Positions 8,347 to 17,242 of a stretch of DNA of 64,000 nt are shown here, piece by piece. Origin of the DNA: Candidatus Thermoflexus tengchongensis (GTDB lineage: Bacteria > Chloroflexota > Anaerolineae > Thermoflexales > Thermoflexaceae); contig JAEVEX010000061.1 of NCBI GenBank assembly GCA_016842085.1, positions 1-64,000 on the forward strand. Direction: 5' to 3'. The notes beneath the pieces are model-generated. The model saw nothing but the letters and a program-made list of their open reading frames with translations. It was not told where the DNA came from and searched no databases. Position 1 is the first letter of the stretch. Each line of letters starts with the position of its first letter. The position numbers and the translations under genes were made by a program.

Positions 8347-8637
8347 TCAGGCCGACGCTGCCGCCTGAACCGGACCGAAGGTTCGGTTGAACTGCTGCAT
8401 CAGGCGGGACTTGAGGCGCGCGGCCGTGTTCTTGTGAATCACCCCTTTGCGAGCCGCACGATCCAGCTCCCGGTAAGCCTCCTGGATCGCCTTCTGCGCC
8501 GCCTCCAGATCCGCCTGGGCGATGGCCTGACGGGCATATTTCACAAAGGTGCGCACCCGGGTTCGGATGGCGCGGTTCCGCTGGCGCCTTCGCTCAGCCT
8601 TGCGCAACTCCTTCAGAGCGGATCGCGTGTTCGGCAA
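8347..8637 (-). CDS. rpsT: 30S ribosomal protein S20
   Basis: 96-residue basic, helical protein binding 16S rRNA in the small subunit. The sequence begins LPNTRSALKELRKAERRRQRNRAIRTRVRT, the typical S20 arrangement of Ser/Ala-rich start and Arg/Lys-rich helices, and has the conserved KGVIHKNTAARLKSRL near the C terminus. The start codon is TTG at 8637-8635, five bases after GGAGGTG. It is transcribed alone from a strong promoter at 8711-8683 and ended by the hairpin at 8276-8326. Confidence 0.93.
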   Translation of the reverse strand: MPNTRSALKELRKAERRRQRNRAIRTRVRTFVKYARQAIAQADLEAAQKAIQEAYRELDRAARKGVIHKNTAARLKSRLMQQFNRTFGPVQAAASA

Positions 8638-8682
8638 GGATGCACCTCCCCCAGAAGGAATGGATGAGTTTGCCGGATCCTT

Positions 8683-8711
8683 ATTCTATCTGAGTTTGAA
8701 CCTGACGTCAA
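8683..8711 (-). promoter_or_regulatory. Sigma70-type promoter of rpsT
   Basis: On the reverse strand TTGACG at 8711-8706, a 17-base spacer and TAGAAT at 8688-8683: the same hexamers and spacing as the cytochrome c promoter at 4127-4155. Confidence 0.75.
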
Positions 8712-8794
8712 AAGCATCGGGGAGGGCACAGAAGATTTTCCCTCCTTGTGGCTTTTCGGGCTACCGCCGCCATCAACGACCCTGGATTTCCGCG

Positions 8795-8800
8795 TATAAT
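8795..8800 (+). promoter_or_regulatory. -10 element ahead of the histidine kinase
   Basis: A perfect TATAAT with no recognisable -35 at the usual distance. It is followed by AAAGGAGG at 8811-8818, which is too far from the kinase ATG (8957) to be its ribosome site. Confidence 0.35.
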
Positions 8801-8956
8801 GGGGAAGCGAAAGGAGGATCCAGAATCGATTCCATTGTGAAACAATTCCCTTCCGAACCAATCTTCAGCAGGAGCTCCACGGTCGGCTTCCCCTATGGAA
8901 ACTTTTGGGGGCGGCCTGGCCCCGCATGGAAGGCACAGGCAGATGGAGCGCGGAGC

Positions 8957-10540
8957 ATGCTGACGGATTTCCGGGTTCGACAGCGGGATTATCTCCTGGA
9001 GATCACGCGGGCGATCACCGCGCAGCTGGATCTGGACGCCGTGTTGCGACTGGTGGTCGAAGCCGCGGCGGAGATGCTGGCCGGGCAGGTGGCGTTCATC
9101 GCCCTGCGGGAAGAGGATGCCTTCACCATCCGCGCCGCGTATGGCCTGCCGGACACGCAATGGGGTGAGCTGGATGCCCTGCTGGCGAAGCTCCCCGCCT
9201 ACCCGGAAGCCTGGGGACGGGCGGAGGTGGAACGGGTGCTCACCCAGATCGCCCGCTGGCTTCGAGTGGAAGCCCAGCAAGCCGTCGCCCTCCCCCTGAT
9301 CGTGGGGGAAGACCTTCTGGGCCTGCTGGTGGTTTTCCGCACTTTCGGGACCGCTTTCACCTACGATGATCGATTGCTCCTGCGCGCCTTCGCGGATCAG
9401 GCAGCTATCGCGGTGCATAATGCCAAACTCTACCAGCAGCTGGCTACGGAGAAGCGGCGGCTGGAGGCGATCATCGAGGCCACCGCCGATGGCGTGATCA
9501 TCCTCGACCCGGCCCATCGCATCCAGGTCTTTAACCGGGCGATGGCCCGGCTGACGGGATGGTCCCCTTTCGAGGTCATCGGGCGACCCCACGATGAGGT
9601 GGTGATCCTCAATCCCCGGCGCTCCGGCATGACGCTGGCGGAGGCGGAGGCCGGTGGATGGCCCCTGGCGACCGACCGGCCGATCTATGTGGAGGGCGAT
9701 CTGGTCCGTCGCGATGGCGGACGGGTCGCTGTGGGGATCACCTACTCCCCCCTACTGGATCGCACCGGACGTCTGGTGAACATCATCGGCGTGGTCCGGG
9801 ATATGACCCGCATCCGGGAGGCGGAGGAGCTGAAATCTACGTTCATTTCCATCATCTCCCACGAGCTCAAGACGCCCGTCTCGATCATCAAAGGCTATGC
9901 CGGAACGCTGCGGCGCGAGGATACGACGTGGGATGCCACCATGGTGCGGCAGATCGCCGCCATTATCGAAGAGGAAGCAGACCGACTGACCCAGCTGATC
10001 GACAACCTGCTGGACGCCTCCCGCCTGCAGGCTGGAGCGCTGGAGCTCCAGTTCGTCGAAGTGGCCCTGGATGAGCTGGCGGAGCAGGTGGCGGACCGTT
10101 TCCGTCCCCAGACGGATCGCCATTTCATTGTGGTGGACTTCCCACCGGACTTCCCGCTGGTTCAGGGCGACCCACGCCGGCTGGAGCAGGTGCTGGCCAA
10201 CCTGGTGAGCAACGCCATCAAGTATTCCCCCCAAGGGGGAACCATCCGGATCTCCGGGCGCGTGACGCCGCGGGAGGTGATCGTCACCGTCACGGATGAG
10301 GGGATCGGGATCCCACCGGAGGAGCAGGAGCGGATCTTCGAGCGGTTCTACCGGGCCAGCGCAGCGCGGGCGCGTCAGACCCCCGGGACCGGCCTGGGGC
10401 TCTATCTGGCCCGGGCGATCGTCGAGGCCCATGGGGGACGGATCTGGGTGGAGAGCGAGCCGGGGCGCGGCTCCTCCTTCAGCTTCTCGATCCCGCGCCC
10501 GCGGCGGCCTGCCGGAAGCGCATCGGAAGCGCACGCCTGA
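8957..10540 (+). CDS. GAF-PAS sensor histidine kinase (orphan)
   Basis: Cytosolic sensor kinase of about 527 residues with no membrane segment. Domains in order: GAF (about 10-155), PAS (about 170-290, containing ATADGVIILDP and GWSPFEVIG), HisKA with the phospho-acceptor His in FISIISHELKTPVSIIKG, and HATPase with N box NLVSNAIKYSPQGG, G1 DEGIGIPPEEQERIF and G2 GTGLGLYLARAIVEAHGG. ATG 8957 follows GCGGAGC; an in-frame GTG at 8837 is an alternative. No response regulator is adjacent, so its partner is elsewhere. Confidence 0.88.
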   Translation: MLTDFRVRQRDYLLEITRAITAQLDLDAVLRLVVEAAAEMLAGQVAFIALREEDAFTIRAAYGLPDTQWGELDALLAKLPAYPEAWGRAEVERVLTQIARWLRVEAQQAVALPLIVGEDLLGLLVVFRTFGTAFTYDDRLLLRAFADQAAIAVHNAKLYQQLATEKRRLEAIIEATADGVIILDPAHRIQVFNRAMARLTGWSPFEVIGRPHDEVVILNPRRSGMTLAEAEAGGWPLATDRPIYVEGDLVRRDGGRVAVGITYSPLLDRTGRLVNIIGVVRDMTRIREAEELKSTFISIISHELKTPVSIIKGYAGTLRREDTTWDATMVRQIAAIIEEEADRLTQLIDNLLDASRLQAGALELQFVEVALDELAEQVADRFRPQTDRHFIVVDFPPDFPLVQGDPRRLEQVLANLVSNAIKYSPQGGTIRISGRVTPREVIVTVTDEGIGIPPEEQERIFERFYRASAARARQTPGTGLGLYLARAIVEAHGGRIWVESEPGRGSSFSFSIPRPRRPAGSASEAHA

Positions 10541-10560
10541 AGAGGGCCCTCCTCTTTTCC
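10540..10560 (+). terminator. Weak terminator-like hairpin after the histidine kinase
   Basis: AAGAGG and CCTCTT pair across GCCCT and are followed by TTCC. Short stem and poor U-tract. The rest of the gap to dnaE (10561-10818) holds a 14-base REP-like fragment, ACCTGCAGGAGCCG near 10646, and nothing else I recognise. Confidence 0.3.
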
Positions 10561-10818
10561 TAACCGGCCCAGCCCCGCTTGAGGGAAGGAACTCTACACC
10601 CTTTCCCAATGGAAGAGGAGGCCTCTCCCCTCCCAACGGGAACCGACCTGCAGGAGCCGGAACCGAATCCCCATCGGCGTCCTGGGAGACATAGCCCCCT
10701 AAAAGTTAAAGCGAACCCCCAGGGCTCCCCTCCCCAGAGGAACAGTGGTATAAGTGAACTGTAAAGTAACGCGGCCTCTTTCCCGACTCACCCTATCCGG
10801 ATCAGCGCGAAAGGCCTC

Positions 10819-13800
10819 ATGTCGTTCGTCCACCTGCACGTCCACAGCGAGTATTCTTTGCTCGATGGCCTGAGCCGACTCGATGACCTGATCCGCCAGG
10901 CGGTCGAAATGGGCATGCCCGCGATCGCCCTGACGGACCACGGTGTCCTCTATGGAGCAGTGACCTTCTATCAAAAAGCGCAGGAGGCCGGGATCCGCCC
11001 GATCCTGGGGATGGAGGCCTATCTGGCCCGCCGCACGATCCAGGATCGGGAGCCGGATGACCGGAGCCTTTACCACCTGACCCTCCTGGCTATGGATGAG
11101 ATCGGGTGGCGTCATCTCATCCGGCTGGCGACGATCGCCCAGCTGGAAGGCTTTTACTATAAACCGCGTATAGACAAAAACCTCCTGGAACAGCACGCAG
11201 ATGGGCTGATCGTCCTCTCCGGATGCCCCTCGGCGGAGATCCCCCGCCTGCTGGCCCAGGGGCGGATGGAGGAGGCCGAGGCGGTCGCCGCCTGGTTTGC
11301 GGAGCGCTTCCCCGGCCGCTTCTTCCTGGAATTGCAATCCCACCCCGGGGTTCCAGAGCTGAATGACATCAATCGGGGGCTGGTCACGCTCTCCCGTCGT
11401 CTGAATCTCCCCCTGGTGGCCACCAACGACGTCCACTACGTCCGTCCGGAAGATGCCGGGATTCAGGACGTCCTGCTCTGCATCCAGACGGGGAAACGCC
11501 TGAAAGAGCCCGGCCGGATGAGGATGAGCGACGCGACCTACTATCTCCGCTCCCCGGAGGAGATGCGGGAGCTCTTCGCCGAGGTCCCCGAGGCCCTGAT
11601 CAATACGCTCCGGGTGGCGGAGATGTGTTCCCTCACCCTGGAGCTGGGCCGACATCGCCTGCCCCGGTTTGAGCCCCCACCCGGGTTCCCCGATCCCGCC
11701 GCGTATCTTCGCCATCTGGCGGAGGAAGGCTTCCGGGCCCGGTTCCCCGAACCCAAACCGGGTTATCGGGAGCGGCTGGATTATGAGCTGGAGATCATCC
11801 ATCGGATGGGGTTCGACGCGTATTTCCTGATCGTATGGGACCTCATCCGCTACGCCCGGGAGCGAGGGATCTGGTGGAACGTGCGGGGCTCCGGCGCCGG
11901 GAGCCTGGTCGCTTACTGCCTGGGGATCACCCGGGTGGATCCCATCGAGCTGGATCTGATCTTCGAGCGCTTCCTGAATCCGGCCCGCGTGTCGATGCCG
12001 GATATCGACATCGATTTCCCGGACGACCGGCGGGATGAGATGATCCGTTACGCAGTGAGCCGCTACGGGGCCGATCGAGTGGCCCAGATCATCACCTTCG
12101 GAACGATGAAGGCCCGGGCGGCCGTTCGGGATGTGGGGCGCGCGCTGGATCTCCCCCTGCCGGAGGTCGATCGCGTGGCCCGGTTGATCCCGGCCATCCC
12201 GGGCAAGGAGGTCTCGATCCGCGATCTCCTGGATCCCTCCAATGAGGAAGGGCGAGAGCTGCGTCGTCTCTATGAGGAGAAAGACTACATCCGGGAGTTG
12301 CTGGATCTGGCGATGCAGCTGGAGGGAACGGTGCGTCACGCCGGAACCCACGCCGCCGGCGTGGTGATCGCCGACCGTCCACTGGTGGATTATGTGCCCC
12401 TGCATCGACCGACCGGGGTGAAGGAGGGGCGACCCGGCGGGTCGCCCCCACGCGAGGAGAACGGTGAGGGGAACGGGGAAGGAGAGACCCTCCTGCCGGT
12501 CACCCAGTTCGATATGGAAGCCCTCGAGGCCCTGGGTCTGCTGAAGATCGATTTCCTCGGCCTTTCCACCCTTACGGTGATGCGGGAGACATGCGATCTG
12601 GTCGCCCGCCGACACGGCGTCCGGCTGGATCTGGAGACCATCCCCACCGACGCCCCGGAGGCCTACGCGCTGCTGGGCCGGGGCGAGACCGTAGGAATCT
12701 TCCAGGTGGAAGGCCGGGGGTTCAGCCGGATGATGCGGGATCTCAAACCCCGCGCCTTCTCCCACGTGATGGACGCCCTGGCCCTCTATCGTCCCGGCCC
12801 GCTGGAGTATATCCCCAATTACATCCGTCGTATGCGCGGACAGGAGCCCATTGAATACCGGCACCCTCGCCTGGAGCCTATCCTCCAGCGCACGATGGGC
12901 ATCCTGGTCTATCAGGAACAGATCATGCGGGTGGCCATCGACCTGGCGGGCTATACGCCCTCTGAGGCGGATGAGCTGCGCAAGGTTGTGGCCAAGAAGA
13001 AGGGCGAAGCCTTCCCGAAGCAGCGGGCGAAATTCCTGGAGGGCTGCGTCCGCAACGGCATCCCGCAGGAGACCGCCGAGGCGATCTGGGGGGATATCGA
13101 ATTCTTCGCCCGCTATGGCTTCAACGCCGCCCACGCCGCCTCTTACGCCGTGATCACCGTCCAGACCGCTTACCTGAAGGCGAAATACCCGGTGGAGTAT
13201 CTGTGCGCCCTGATGACCGTGGACCGGGACAAAACCGAGAAGATCGGCCTTTACGTGGCGGAATGCCGCCGGCTGGGAATCCCGGTCCTGCCCCCCGATG
13301 TCAATCGAAGCGAGGCCACGTTCACGATTGAGAGGACGCCAGAGGGAAAGGAGGCCATCCGGTTCGGGCTGACGGCGGTGAAGAACGTGGGGGAGGGAGC
13401 GGTGGCCCGCATCCTGGCCGCGCGCCGGGAGGGCGGCCCGTTCCGGGATCTGGATGATCTGGCCCGACGGGTGGATCTGAAGGAGGTCGGCCGGCGGGCG
13501 ATGGAGTCGCTGATCCGGGTGGGGGCCCTGGGAGCTTTCGGGAACCGGGCGCAGCTTCTGGAGATCCTGGATCGCCTGATGGAGGCCAGCGCCCGCTATC
13601 ACCGGGAGCGCCAGCAAGGGATGCTCAGCCTCTTCGAGTTGAGCGGGGTATCCATCGAAGCGGCCTCCCTGGTCGGATCGCTCCCGCAGCTCCCGGAGGT
13701 GGAGGAGAGCCAGATCCTGGAGTGGGAAAAGGATCTTGTCGGAACCTATCTCTCGGAAACCCCCCTTACCCGGCAGTGGCCCACTCTGCAGCAGCTCATC

Positions 13801-14751
13801 TCCCATACCACAGCGGACCTGAGCGAAGAACTCCACGGTCAGACCGTGAAGCTCGCCGGGATCGTCCGGGCGGTGCGGACGACCACCACGCGAACCGGAG
13901 AGACGATGGCTTACGTGTCCATGGAGGATATTCACGGAACGGTGGAGGTGGTGATCTTCCCCCGGCTCTGGAAACAGAAGGGGCACCTCGCGCGCCCGGA
14001 GGCGATCCTGATCGTGGTGGGTAAAGCGGAGGCGGGCGGGCGGGAGCCCCGAGTGGTGGCGGAGGATCTGCGGGATCAGGATACGATCGTGAGACCGGTG
14101 GAAGAGCCATGGGAGGAGGAAGAGGAGGAAGAGGAGGTAGAGGCGCAGCGACGCTACGCCGCTACGATGCCTGACACCGGGATGGATTTCGACGCCCGAC
14201 CACCCAACGGGAACACCGGAGTGCGCCCGGCCGGGGGAGAGACCCTTTCCTTATCGAGGGCTCCCCAGGAGATCCGCCCGGTTATGGAGCCTGTGGATAC
14301 GCATTCCATCCCCACCGGGCCGATCCCTTCCCCCTTCACGATGGCTGGAGGCCCCGCTGAGCATGAAGAGGCCACCTCACCTTCATCGGGCGCTCCAGGG
14401 CCCTCATCCCCTGCTTCCGCGCCCGGTCAGGGAGATACGCCCGGGGTGGTGCAGGGCGAAGCATCCCGGAAAGAGCCGCCCGAGCCGAGAGCCGTTCCCT
14501 CCCGGCATCTCCTGATTTATTTCTATCGAACTGAACAGCTGGAAGAGGATCTCCGCCGTCTCCGCGAACTTCATCGGGTGCTGACGGAACAGCCCGGGCC
14601 GGATCCGTTCAGCGTGGTGGTGGTGTATCCGGACCGGCGACAGGTACGCCTGCGCTTCCCCCATCACGGCACCACGTATTCCCCGGAGCTGCTGGCCCGC
14701 CTGGAGAGCCTCCTGGGCCCGGATTCCGTGCGCGTCCTGCCGCTGGGGTGA
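10819..14751 (+). CDS. dnaE: DNA polymerase III alpha subunit
   Basis: Replicative DNA polymerase, 1310 residues. N-terminal PHP domain with FVHLHVHSEYSLLDG and ALTDHGVLYG. Palm active site PDIDIDFPDDRR near residue 394, with fingers and helix-hairpin-helix regions after it (YQEQIMRVAIDLAGY, GFNAAHAASYAVI). An OB-fold lies near residue 1010. An acidic low-complexity and Pro/Gly-rich linker at about 1094-1230 precedes a C-terminal domain of about 80 residues (HLLIYFYRTEQLEEDLRRL). A short charged insertion (about residues 535-555) interrupts the fingers. ATG 10819 begins MSFVHLHVHS, the family's usual start. Confidence 0.96.
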   Translation: MSFVHLHVHSEYSLLDGLSRLDDLIRQAVEMGMPAIALTDHGVLYGAVTFYQKAQEAGIRPILGMEAYLARRTIQDREPDDRSLYHLTLLAMDEIGWRHLIRLATIAQLEGFYYKPRIDKNLLEQHADGLIVLSGCPSAEIPRLLAQGRMEEAEAVAAWFAERFPGRFFLELQSHPGVPELNDINRGLVTLSRRLNLPLVATNDVHYVRPEDAGIQDVLLCIQTGKRLKEPGRMRMSDATYYLRSPEEMRELFAEVPEALINTLRVAEMCSLTLELGRHRLPRFEPPPGFPDPAAYLRHLAEEGFRARFPEPKPGYRERLDYELEIIHRMGFDAYFLIVWDLIRYARERGIWWNVRGSGAGSLVAYCLGITRVDPIELDLIFERFLNPARVSMPDIDIDFPDDRRDEMIRYAVSRYGADRVAQIITFGTMKARAAVRDVGRALDLPLPEVDRVARLIPAIPGKEVSIRDLLDPSNEEGRELRRLYEEKDYIRELLDLAMQLEGTVRHAGTHAAGVVIADRPLVDYVPLHRPTGVKEGRPGGSPPREENGEGNGEGETLLPVTQFDMEALEALGLLKIDFLGLSTLTVMRETCDLVARRHGVRLDLETIPTDAPEAYALLGRGETVGIFQVEGRGFSRMMRDLKPRAFSHVMDALALYRPGPLEYIPNYIRRMRGQEPIEYRHPRLEPILQRTMGILVYQEQIMRVAIDLAGYTPSEADELRKVVAKKKGEAFPKQRAKFLEGCVRNGIPQETAEAIWGDIEFFARYGFNAAHAASYAVITVQTAYLKAKYPVEYLCALMTVDRDKTEKIGLYVAECRRLGIPVLPPDVNRSEATFTIERTPEGKEAIRFGLTAVKNVGEGAVARILAARREGGPFRDLDDLARRVDLKEVGRRAMESLIRVGALGAFGNRAQLLEILDRLMEASARYHRERQQGMLSLFELSGVSIEAASLVGSLPQLPEVEESQILEWEKDLVGTYLSETPLTRQWPTLQQLISHTTADLSEELHGQTVKLAGIVRAVRTTTTRTGETMAYVSMEDIHGTVEVVIFPRLWKQKGHLARPEAILIVVGKAEAGGREPRVVAEDLRDQDTIVRPVEEPWEEEEEEEEVEAQRRYAATMPDTGMDFDARPPNGNTGVRPAGGETLSLSRAPQEIRPVMEPVDTHSIPTGPIPSPFTMAGGPAEHEEATSPSSGAPGPSSPASAPGQGDTPGVVQGEASRKEPPEPRAVPSRHLLIYFYRTEQLEEDLRRLRELHRVLTEQPGPDPFSVVVVYPDRRQVRLRFPHHGTTYSPELLARLESLLGPDSVRVLPLG

Positions 14752-14801
14752 CCCCCCTGTCCTAAAATAGATGTGTGGAAGGAACGATTCGAGGGGGGGC
14801 G

Positions 14802-15389
14802 ATGGGGTGGTGGCTGGCGCTGGCGGCTTACCTGGTGGGTTCGATCCTTCCGGCAGAGCTCTTCGTGCGCTGGCGGACTGGTCGAAGCCCCCATGACTTT
14901 GAGGATAACCCGGGAGGCGGTGGGGCATGGCGGCTGGCCGGGCCGCTGGCCGGGGTGATCACAATTCTGTTTGATCTGGGGAAGGGGGCGATCCCCACGG
15001 CCATTGCCCTGCAGGCAGGGCTCCGCCCACCGGAGTTGATCGCCGTGGCGGTCGCGCCGGTGATCGGCCACTGCTGGCCGTTCTACAAGATCATCCGTCT
15101 GGATCGGGGCGGGCGGGGGTTAGGGCCCGCGACTGGAGCGTTGTTCGCCATGGCCTTCCGCGAGGTGGTGCCCGCTTACATCCTGGGGGCGCTCGTCGCC
15201 TATCGTCTCCGCTGGCTGCCCAGCGTGGGCATTGTGGCGTTCCCCCTCGGGCTGAGCCTGATGCTCCTCTGGCGTGTTCCCCCCGAACGTCTAACGGCGG
15301 CCTTCGCGGTCATGCTGGTGGTGCTGGTCCGGAATGTGGGGCTTTTGTGGACCGTGCTTCGCACCCGCGGGGCGCGGTTGCCGCATTAG
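14802..15389 (+). CDS. PlsY-like membrane acyltransferase homologue
   Basis: Integral membrane protein of about 195 residues resembling PlsY, which acylates glycerol-3-phosphate from acyl-phosphate. Matching segments: start YLVGSILPAELF, then DNPGGGGAWRLAGPLAG with the following LFDLGKG, then VIGHCWPFYK (PlsY: GHxxPVFLxFKGGKG). The usual GSGNxGATN and FKGGKGVAT motifs are altered (NPGGGG, RGGRGLGPATG), so activity may differ. ATG 14802 follows GAGGGGGGG; GTG 14775 is possible. A TAAAAT at 14763 may be its -10. Confidence 0.6.
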   Translation: MGWWLALAAYLVGSILPAELFVRWRTGRSPHDFEDNPGGGGAWRLAGPLAGVITILFDLGKGAIPTAIALQAGLRPPELIAVAVAPVIGHCWPFYKIIRLDRGGRGLGPATGALFAMAFREVVPAYILGALVAYRLRWLPSVGIVAFPLGLSLMLLWRVPPERLTAAFAVMLVVLVRNVGLLWTVLRTRGARLPH

Positions 15390-15429
15390 CATGGGGCCAG
15401 GGTCGCCAGGATGACCATGGCGCACAGGG

Positions 15430-16152
15430 ATGAAGAGGGCAATGAACGCTGGTCCCCGTGTGGTAGCCCTGACGGGAGCCGGGATCTCGGCGGAGAGCGG
15501 GGTCCCGACGTTTCGAGGTCCCGGTAGCCTCTGGGAGCGCTACCGCCCTGAGGAACTGGCGACGCCGGAGGCCTTTGCCCGCGACCCGACCCGGGTCTGG
15601 GCGTGGTATGCATGGCGACGGGAGCGAATCGCCCGGGCGGAGCCGAATCCCGCCCACCGCACGCTGGCTGAGATGGAAGCCGCCCTGCCAAGCTTTATCC
15701 TCATCACCCAGAATGTGGACGGCCTGCACCAGCGAGCCGGCAGCCGTCGGGTCATCGAGCTGCACGGCAATCTGTGGCGCGTGCGTTGCGTCCAGGAAGG
15801 GCGAACCTGGGAGGATGACCGGGTTCCTCTACCGGAGATCCCGCCTCGCTGCCCCGCCTGTGGCGCGCTGTTGCGCCCCGACGTCGTCTGGTTCGGCGAG
15901 CCCCTTCCTCCTGTAGCCTGGCGTCAGGCACTGGAAGCGGCCCAGCAGGCGGAGATCTTTCTGGTGATCGGAACCTCCGGGATCGTGGAGCCGGCCGCGA
16001 GCCTCTCGCGCCTGGCCCGGGCCCATGGGGCCCGCATCATCGAGTTTAACATCGAGGAGACCCCCCTCACATCTCTTGCGGATGAAGTCTGGCGCGGCCC
16101 GGTGGGAGAAACCCTGCCCCGCTGGTGGCATGCTTTCCAGGATCGCCCATAG
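15430..16152 (+). CDS. SIR2-family NAD-dependent protein deacylase
   Basis: Sirtuin removing acyl groups from lysines using NAD. Rossmann motif GAGISAESGVPTFRG (residues about 16-30), TQNVDGLHQRAG with catalytic His in ELHGNLW, and VVWFGEPLP. YAWRRERI has the YxxR arrangement of class III (desuccinylase-type) sirtuins such as CobB and SIRT5. The zinc site seems incomplete: one Cys in VRCVQEG and two in CPACG, where four are usual. ATG 15430 or 15442. No acetyl-CoA synthetase or GNAT neighbour gives a target. Confidence 0.9.
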   Translation: MKRAMNAGPRVVALTGAGISAESGVPTFRGPGSLWERYRPEELATPEAFARDPTRVWAWYAWRRERIARAEPNPAHRTLAEMEAALPSFILITQNVDGLHQRAGSRRVIELHGNLWRVRCVQEGRTWEDDRVPLPEIPPRCPACGALLRPDVVWFGEPLPPVAWRQALEAAQQAEIFLVIGTSGIVEPAASLSRLARAHGARIIEFNIEETPLTSLADEVWRGPVGETLPRWWHAFQDRP

Positions 16153-16267
16153 CCGCTGGCTCCCTTTTCCAGGCTACTCCCAGACTCCCTTTTGTAACTT
16201 CCCCTCTACTAAATTCCAACTTTGTGCAAATAAACTTTAGTAACTTGTGTTCTGAAAGACTCGCCGG

Positions 16268-16335
16268 ATAACAATCTACCAGTGCCTCACCCCTAAGCCT
16301 CTTTTCTCTGAGGAAGGGGTGAAATCGGTGGTTAT
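16268..16335 (+). promoter_or_regulatory. Nested stem-loop leader before the surface protein gene
   Basis: Four consecutive helices nest: ATAAC/GTTAT (16268-16272, 16331-16335), ACC/GGT, CACCCCT/AGGGGTG (16288-16294, 16315-16321) and CCTC/GAGG. It lies just ahead of AAGGAG and the ATG at 16363. It matches no riboswitch consensus I know. The AT-rich stretch 16190-16250 upstream probably holds the promoter. Confidence 0.4.
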
Positions 16336-16362
16336 GTCTTCGCTAAAAAAGGAGCCCCCTCT

Positions 16363-17211
16363 ATGATCTATTTTCGTAAAGTATGGGTAGGCGGCCGGAT
16401 CCTTCTCCTTCTGCTGAGTTTGCTTTACACCATACAGATGACCCCGGCGCTGGTGAGGGCGGACCACGCTGGAAACCCCAATATCGCGGATATTGTGCTG
16501 ACTGCCCCCCAGACGTATATGATCTGCCCATCGGGCACGGACTCCGATGTGGTGGCGCTCCGCAATGTGGGAACCCGCTGGCTGAGGGGATATGTCCAGC
16601 TGGACTTCGTCATCCCCGACGGCGGTGGACGCCAGATGGTCCAGCGCTGGGATATCCTCCAGGGAGGAGACTACCGCCTGGAGATTATCTACCCGGCCTG
16701 GGAGACATGGCCGGCGGGATTCTTTGAAATGCACGTGGATCTGGTCTTCGAGATCTATCCAACGGAGGCGGATGCGCGGGCGGGCACGAATCTGCTGGGG
16801 ACGATCGGGCCGGGGCATCCGTGGGATATCTTCTGTCTGGCGGAGCGGCCGCCGGCGACGTCGACCCCCTCGCCGACTCCATCTCCGACCCCGACGACTC
16901 CATCCCCGACCTCGACGGCGATGCCGCCGCCCCCGGTCACGCCCACACCAACGCCGGTCGCCGCGCCCCCGACCGCCACTCCCAGCCCGCTTCCCACCGA
17001 AACGCCGATCACGGTTCCACCCGTGGCTCCACCCGTTCCCCCTGCGATGGACCCCACGCCAACGCGCTCCGAGCCAGTGGATGGGGAATTGCTGGGCCGC
17101 ACGGGCGCGGAGGGCGCTCCATTCCCCACCCCATGGATCTCCGGGTTATCCCTGGGGATCGCTGGGGGGCTGGCGATGAGGCGCATTCTCGGCCGCCGAC
17201 ATCGCGGATAA
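16363..17211 (+). CDS. Secreted surface protein with Pro/Thr stalk and sortase-like sorting signal
   Basis: 282 residues. N-terminal signal peptide (RILLLLLSLLYTIQM, cleavage probably after ALVRA), then a beta-rich domain of about 130 residues with two Cys (YMICPSG and DIFCLAE). A low-complexity Pro/Thr/Ser stalk follows at about 165-235. The C terminus has LGRTG (residues 244-248), a hydrophobic stretch (ISGLSLGIAGGLA) and an Arg-rich tail: the layout of an LPxTG sorting signal with G for P. The sortase gene begins 32 bases downstream, so this is probably its substrate. Function of the folded domain unknown. Confidence 0.7.
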   Translation: MIYFRKVWVGGRILLLLLSLLYTIQMTPALVRADHAGNPNIADIVLTAPQTYMICPSGTDSDVVALRNVGTRWLRGYVQLDFVIPDGGGRQMVQRWDILQGGDYRLEIIYPAWETWPAGFFEMHVDLVFEIYPTEADARAGTNLLGTIGPGHPWDIFCLAERPPATSTPSPTPSPTPTTPSPTSTAMPPPPVTPTPTPVAAPPTATPSPLPTETPITVPPVAPPVPPAMDPTPTRSEPVDGELLGRTGAEGAPFPTPWISGLSLGIAGGLAMRRILGRRHRG

Positions 17212-17242
17212 GGGCCTGCGGTGATCGCTCCGGGGATCTTCC

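Noticed and set aside
8837-8956. GTG 8837 as the start of the GAF-PAS kinase
   Set aside because: The strong AAAGGAGG lies about 19 bases away, too far, and the extra 40 residues show no domain; ATG 8957 is preferred, though not certain.
10699-13986. Very long reverse-strand open frame opposite dnaE
   Set aside because: Shadow of a high-GC gene; dnaE on the plus strand has all expected motifs.
16268-16335. Cyclic-di-GMP or cobalamin riboswitch
   Set aside because: The nested stem lacks the conserved loop sequences of these classes.
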